A DNA stretch of 22,725 nucleotides from CAZRIP01 sp964600165. Its GTDB lineage: Bacteria; Elusimicrobiota; Elusimicrobia; UBA1565; UBA9628. The stretch covers positions 1 to 22,725 of the forward strand of contig CAZRIP010000062.1 of assembly GCA_964600165.1 (NCBI GenBank), written 5' to 3'. Positions 22,351 through 22,725 of this stretch are shown piece by piece (the stretch's first letter is position 1; each line of letters starts with the position of its first letter). The notes beneath the pieces are model-generated. The model saw nothing but the letters and a program-made list of their open reading frames with translations. It searched no databases and was not told where the DNA came from. Made by a program: the position numbers and the translations under genes.

Positions 22351-22596
22351 TTACGCAGGACCCGCGAAAGTGTTCCCCATAGTGTTGCTCGGCGCGGCTT
22401 CTTTCGCAAGCCTCCCATGTTCGACCACCCGTCTCCCGATCATCCGGGCGAGAATCCTGAGACCTTCCATCTGCTCGTCCGTCAATTCCTTCTGCGGCTC
22501 ATGAAGCTGCTCGTTTTCTGTTTCCTCGTATGGCAATGTCCTCCCAAGCAGACCGGGCCTGCCCGGTCTTTTTTTAGGGGAGTCAAGCCTCCCCAA
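22351..22596 (-). CDS. Small hypothetical protein upstream of the recombinase
   Basis: A TTG-started frame of 81 codons has an ideal AGGAG (22607-22603) 6 bases before the TTG. The N-terminal 20 residues are Lys/Arg/Pro-rich; the middle is acidic; a clear amphipathic helix follows (TDEQMEGLRILARMIGRRVV, about 39-58). I do not recognise a named family, though small genes of this sort commonly precede serine recombinases. It ends 18 bases before the recombinase start and is in the same operon. A later in-frame TTG (22533) is an alternative start that would leave out the part encoded by a strong hairpin. Helix and SD support it, but no domain does. Confidence 0.55.
   Translation of the reverse strand: MGRLDSPKKRPGRPGLLGRTLPYEETENEQLHEPQKELTDEQMEGLRILARMIGRRVVEHGRLAKEAAPSNTMGNTFAGPA
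22550..22575 (+). terminator. Intrinsic-terminator-like hairpin within the element
   Basis: Perfect 9-base arms AGACCGGGC and GCCCGGTCT with a 2-base loop are followed by a run of T (22568-22575). It is oriented on the plus strand, antisense to the recombinase operon; no plus-strand gene is seen to end here, so it may stop antisense transcription. Confidence 0.7.
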
Positions 22597-22606
22597 TTTT
22601 GACTCC
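22579..22606 (-). promoter_or_regulatory. Hairpin covering the ribosome-binding site of the small element gene
   Basis: Arms GGAGTCAA and TTGACTCC (8 bases, perfect) enclose the TTG start in the loop, and the SD bases GGAG lie in the stem. A competing hairpin GGGGAG/CTCCCC overlaps one arm. This suggests control of translation by folding, which is not proven. Confidence 0.4.
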
Positions 22607-22719
22607 TAATTATAGACCAGGGGAATTTCCATATCCCCGCAGTCCCACCCGTCGGACTCTATGCCCAACAGGATTTGCGTCGCCTTGCCCGGAGCCTTGA
22701 ACGCCAGGTTCCCGTCCCA
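22606..22719 (-). pseudogene. C-terminal gene remnant (37 codons) at the window edge
   Basis: On the minus strand a frame of 37 sense codons to a TAG reads like real protein (FKAPGKATQILLGIESDGW, then CGDMEIPLVYN). It is preceded in frame by TAA (22722-22720) just inside the window edge. There is no start codon, so it is either the tail of a gene broken by a stop or a frameshifted copy. It lies in line with the small gene and the recombinase, whose SD overlaps its stop. The family is unknown. Confidence 0.4.
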
Positions 22720-22725
22720 TTAATG

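Noticed and set aside
22321..22602. Plus-strand 93-codon frame opposite the small element gene
   Set aside because: It runs through the terminator hairpin, has no SD, and looks like the complement of the minus-strand gene.

Overview
This is a GC-rich bacterial chromosomal window (about two thirds G+C by eye, with strong G/C bias at third codon positions) that is gene-dense on both strands. It carries roughly twenty protein genes, two tRNA genes and the edge of an integrated element. The taxon cannot be proven from sequence alone. Two features remind me of Elusimicrobiota: an ancestral-looking KorAB oxidoreductase, and several exported proteins with a short 'MRR...' signal peptide followed by an Ala/Pro-rich stretch. 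I hold that loosely. An uncultured Gram-negative-type bacterium is safe, given the lipoprotein, periplasmic M13 peptidase and exported enzymes.

Layout. (1) 1-3274, minus strand: a CBS-pair protein followed by KorA and KorB, a ferredoxin-linked 2-oxoacid oxidoreductase; korB runs off the window edge. (2) 3376-7702, minus: a three-gene phospho-signalling operon, CHASE2-TPR-Ser/Thr kinase, PP2C phosphatase and FHA protein, behind a near-consensus promoter. (3) 7769-9650, minus: a PAS histidine kinase overlapping bioY. (4) 9702-10462: a secreted HMA-like metal-binding protein convergent with a cold-shock protein; they share a bidirectional terminator, and csp has an almost perfect sigma-70 promoter. 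(5) 10459-11189: a DUF962/Mpo1-like membrane protein and a small AT-richer helical gene, bracketed by a 41-42 bp inverted palindromic repeat. (6) 11189-14633, minus: a lipoprotein, an EamA transporter and an M13 (PepO-like) peptidase. (7) 14663-16774: a ceramidase-like membrane protein converging stop-to-stop with an exported HExxH protein. (8) 16848-20725: tRNA-Val, a small hypothetical gene, an MscS channel with a cyclic-nucleotide domain, an exported HAD phosphatase and tRNA-Asp. (9) 20704-22725: a large serine recombinase, a small upstream gene and a gene remnant, integrated against tRNA-Asp.

How it works together. The clearest functional unit is the kinase/phosphatase/FHA module (write, erase and read phosphothreonine). 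The kinase tail and the FHA linker contain matching threonine motifs of the kind FHA domains bind. The CBS-korAB operon is a central-metabolism unit in which the CBS protein may sense adenylate charge.

Three observations stand out beyond the gene list. First, many first-in-operon genes have a -10 hexamer only 5-9 bases before the start codon and no Shine-Dalgarno site, which predicts widespread leaderless mRNAs, whereas operon-internal genes have good SD sites. Second, the recombinase gene reads through the tRNA-Asp terminator and ends inside the tRNA gene, so its last 28 or so residues look host-derived. Third, a REP-like palindrome pair surrounds a small gene and even supplies the start codon of the DUF962 gene.
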